DNA from: Bacillota bacterium
GTDB taxonomy: Bacteria; Bacillota; Clostridia; Lachnospirales; Lachnospiraceae
Length of the DNA stretch: 15,607 nucleotides
Assembly (NCBI GenBank): GCA_023398615.1
Contig: JAEWSD010000012.1
Span: 1-15,607, forward strand
Reading direction: 5' to 3'
Within the stretch, counting starts at the first letter, position 1. Each line of letters begins with the position of its first letter. A model generated the notes under the pieces. That model did not search any database and was not told where the DNA came from. It saw nothing but the letters and a program-made list of their open reading frames with translations. Of this stretch, positions 14,212 to 15,607 are shown one piece after another. The position numbers and the translations under genes are program-made.

Positions 14212-15018
14212 ATGAAGATATTGATAAAGGGTGCCGGAGATTTGGCGAGCGGAATCGCGGTAAGGCTGGTAAACGCAGGCTATGACGTACTGATGACGGA
14301 GATTGCCGTACCAACTACCGTAAGAAGAACGGTGGCCTTCTCCAGGGCAGTGTATGAGCAGGAAGCAGAGGTCGAAGGAATACCGGGAAAGCTTGTAGTA
14401 AGTATTGGAGAAGCGGAAGAGATACAAAGGAAGGGCGGTGTTCCCGTTATCGTAGATGAAATGGCCGCCATACGGGAAAGGTATTATCCCGAGGCAGTTG
14501 TTGATGCAATTGTAGCGAAAAAGAATCTTGGAACCTCAATCGGTGATGCCCCTCTGGTAATCGGAGTAGGTCCTGGCTTCGAAGCGGGAAGAGACTGCCA
14601 TGCGGTGGTGGAAACGATGAGAGGCCATTATCTCGGCAGGGTGATCCGCAAGGGCAGTGCCATTGCCAATACGGGAACTCCGGGCAATATCGGCGGATAT
14701 ACCGTTGAACGGATCATCCGCGCAAATGCCGACGGTGTCTTTAAACCCGTAGCGAGGATCGGAGATATGGTAGAAGTAAATCAGCTGATTGCATATTCAG
14801 GCAAGGAACCTGTCTGTGCCGGAATGACGGGTATGGTAAGAGGGATGCTCCAGCAGGGAGTAATGGTGCATAAAGGTATGAAATGCGGTGATATCGATGC
14901 GCGTTGTAATTTGGAACACTGCTTTACGGTTTCGGATAAAGCAAGAGCAATCGGAGGCGGGGTATTGGAAGCGGTGTCCTGTTATGAACATAAAAATCAA
15001 AACGGAGGTAAAGTATGA
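14212..15018 (+). CDS. yqeB: YqeB/EF2563-type SDMH system protein
   Basis: A 268-residue protein beginning 'MKILIKGAGDLASGIAVRLVNAGYDVLMTEI', a Rossmann-like glycine-rich loop (GAGDLASG, 7-14). Conserved blocks: 'TVRRTVAFSRAVYE', 'PVIVDEMAAI', 'VVDAIVAKKNLGTSIGDAPLVIGVGPGFEAGRDCHAVVETMRGHYLGRVI' and 'NTGTPGNIGGYTVERIIRANADGVF'. This is the EF2563/YqeB family that travels with selD and yqeC in SDMH genomes. As I recall, E. coli YqeB (about 541 residues) joins an XdhC-like half to this one, so here the two halves are separate genes (this one and the xdhC at 2940). Function unknown; a role in attaching selenium to the molybdenum cofactor is proposed. GAGGT lies just ahead of ATG 14212. The stop overlaps the yedF start as ATGA. 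Confidence 0.93.
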   Translation: MKILIKGAGDLASGIAVRLVNAGYDVLMTEIAVPTTVRRTVAFSRAVYEQEAEVEGIPGKLVVSIGEAEEIQRKGGVPVIVDEMAAIRERYYPEAVVDAIVAKKNLGTSIGDAPLVIGVGPGFEAGRDCHAVVETMRGHYLGRVIRKGSAIANTGTPGNIGGYTVERIIRANADGVFKPVARIGDMVEVNQLIAYSGKEPVCAGMTGMVRGMLQQGVMVHKGMKCGDIDARCNLEHCFTVSDKARAIGGGVLEAVSCYEHKNQNGGKV

Positions 15019-15607
15019 GTAAATTAGTGGATGCGTTAGGAAAGGCATGCCCGATCCCTGTTGTAATGACAAAAAAGGAGATTGACAACGGAGAGGAGAA
15101 AATCGTTACGAAGGTCGATAACAGGATCGCGGTAGAAAACCTGAAGAAACTGGCTGCAAGTACCGGCTATTCCGTAGCCGTAAAGGAGGAAGAAGGTTTC
15201 TATCAGGTTGCCCTTTCCAGGGAATGTGAGGAATGCGATGCGTTGCTTGAAGAAATGAATATACCTGCGGCAGCCCCGAAGCAGGACTTTGTCGTTTTTA
15301 TCGGCAGGGAATATATCGGTGAAGGGAGCGAGGAGTTAGGAAAGAATCTTATGCGGATGTTCCTTTATACCCTTTCGGAATCGGAGGAACTCCCGTCACA
15401 TCTGCTATTCATGAACGGCGGTGTGAAGCTTCCCACATTAGATGAACAGGCGGTGGAACACCTTAAAAGTCTAAACAATAAGGGAGTGGAAATCCTTGTA
15501 TGCGGTACCTGCCTTAACTATTACAATTTAACGGAACAGTTAAAGGTAGGCACGATCAGTAATATGTACGACATATCGGATAGGATGAAAAAGGCCGGAA
15601 AAGTAAT
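15015..15607 (+). CDS. yedF: Selenium metabolism sulfurtransferase-like protein YedF (3' end cut by window)
   Basis: 197 codons are visible, no stop before the window edge; the family is about 200 residues, so only the last few are missing. Residues 1-68 are a TusA-type domain: 'VDALGKACPIPVVMTKKEI' with the CPxP motif (C12), which in TusA carries a persulfide. Residues 91-197 are a DsrE-like domain: 'FVVFIGREYIGEGSEELGKNLMRMFLYTLSE', 'LLFMNGGVKLPT' and 'GVEILVCGTCLNYYNLTEQLKVGTISNMYDI' (C153, C156). A CEEC pair (C71, C74) lies in the linker. YedF co-occurs with SelD and is thought to move selenium or sulfur as a per-selenide/persulfide. The start ATG 15015 overlaps the yqeB stop (ATGA), and GGAGGT at 15004-15009 within the yqeB tail is its ribosome binding site, indicating tight coupling. 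End extent is the only uncertainty. Confidence 0.93.
   Translation, partial: MSKLVDALGKACPIPVVMTKKEIDNGEEKIVTKVDNRIAVENLKKLAASTGYSVAVKEEEGFYQVALSRECEECDALLEEMNIPAAAPKQDFVVFIGREYIGEGSEELGKNLMRMFLYTLSESEELPSHLLFMNGGVKLPTLDEQAVEHLKSLNNKGVEILVCGTCLNYYNLTEQLKVGTISNMYDISDRMKKAGKV

Noticed and set aside
1..15607. CRISPR arrays, tRNA or rRNA genes, phage genes, toxin-antitoxin pairs.
   Set aside because: No regularly spaced repeats, cloverleaf sequences, rRNA segments or phage/toxin families are visible.

Overview
The window reads as a chromosomal segment of an anaerobic, low-to-moderate-GC Firmicute, most likely a clostridial gut-type bacterium (Lachnospiraceae-like). The evidence is strong GGAGG-type ribosome binding sites, frequent TTG starts, AT-rich spacers and closest remembered protein families. 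Almost everything in it serves one theme: making, loading and using selenium-dependent molybdenum hydroxylases (SDMH; xanthine dehydrogenase-like enzymes carrying a labile, non-selenocysteine selenium on the molybdenum cofactor), coupled to purine/ureide breakdown.

Layout. (1) Bases 1-3965, plus strand: the C-terminal end of a YgfK-type iron-sulfur oxidoreductase, a HyuA/dihydropyrimidinase-type amidohydrolase, a RidA enamine deaminase, a TetR-type regulator and an XdhC-family maturation factor. (2) Bases 3968-4244: a gene-free, nearly fully palindromic element of about 277 bp with 22-bp terminal inverted repeats flanked by TA; it looks like a MITE and has a terminator-like centre. (3) Bases 4271-11277, plus strand: a molybdenum operon with MocA-like cytidylyltransferase, a MoeA/MPT-binding-like protein with a cysteine-rich tail, ModA-ModB-ModC molybdate transporter, MoaC, MoaA and a MOSC-MogA fusion. 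(4) Bases 11293-12330, minus strand: SelD selenophosphate synthetase (cysteine form), convergent with the operon before it and divergent from the next. (5) Bases 12488-15607, plus strand: a CysB/selenium-type LysR regulator, YqeC, YqeB (EF2563 type) and YedF, which runs off the right edge lacking probably only a few residues.

How it fits together. ModABC imports molybdate; MoaA and MoaC build the pterin precursor; the MogA domain and the MoeA-like protein handle adenylation and metal insertion; MocA makes the cytosine dinucleotide form used by xanthine dehydrogenase-type enzymes; XdhC and probably the MOSC domain handle sulfuration or its selenium counterpart. SelD makes selenophosphate, and YedF, YqeB and YqeC are the genes that phylogenetically travel with SelD in the SDMH trait (the 'orphan SelD' concept of Haft and Self). 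YgfK and HyuA belong to the anaerobic urate/purine degradation cluster known from E. coli and gut anaerobes; RidA would protect against enamine intermediates. The hydroxylase subunits and MoaD/MoaE (MPT synthase) are not in view.

The parts are largely recognisable families, so I do not claim a wholly new system. The less explained items are the palindromic element, a structured modA-modB spacer, the Cys tail of the MoeA-like protein, the reordered XdhC domains, the extra CxxC in YedF, and the operator-like repeats between selD and lysR.
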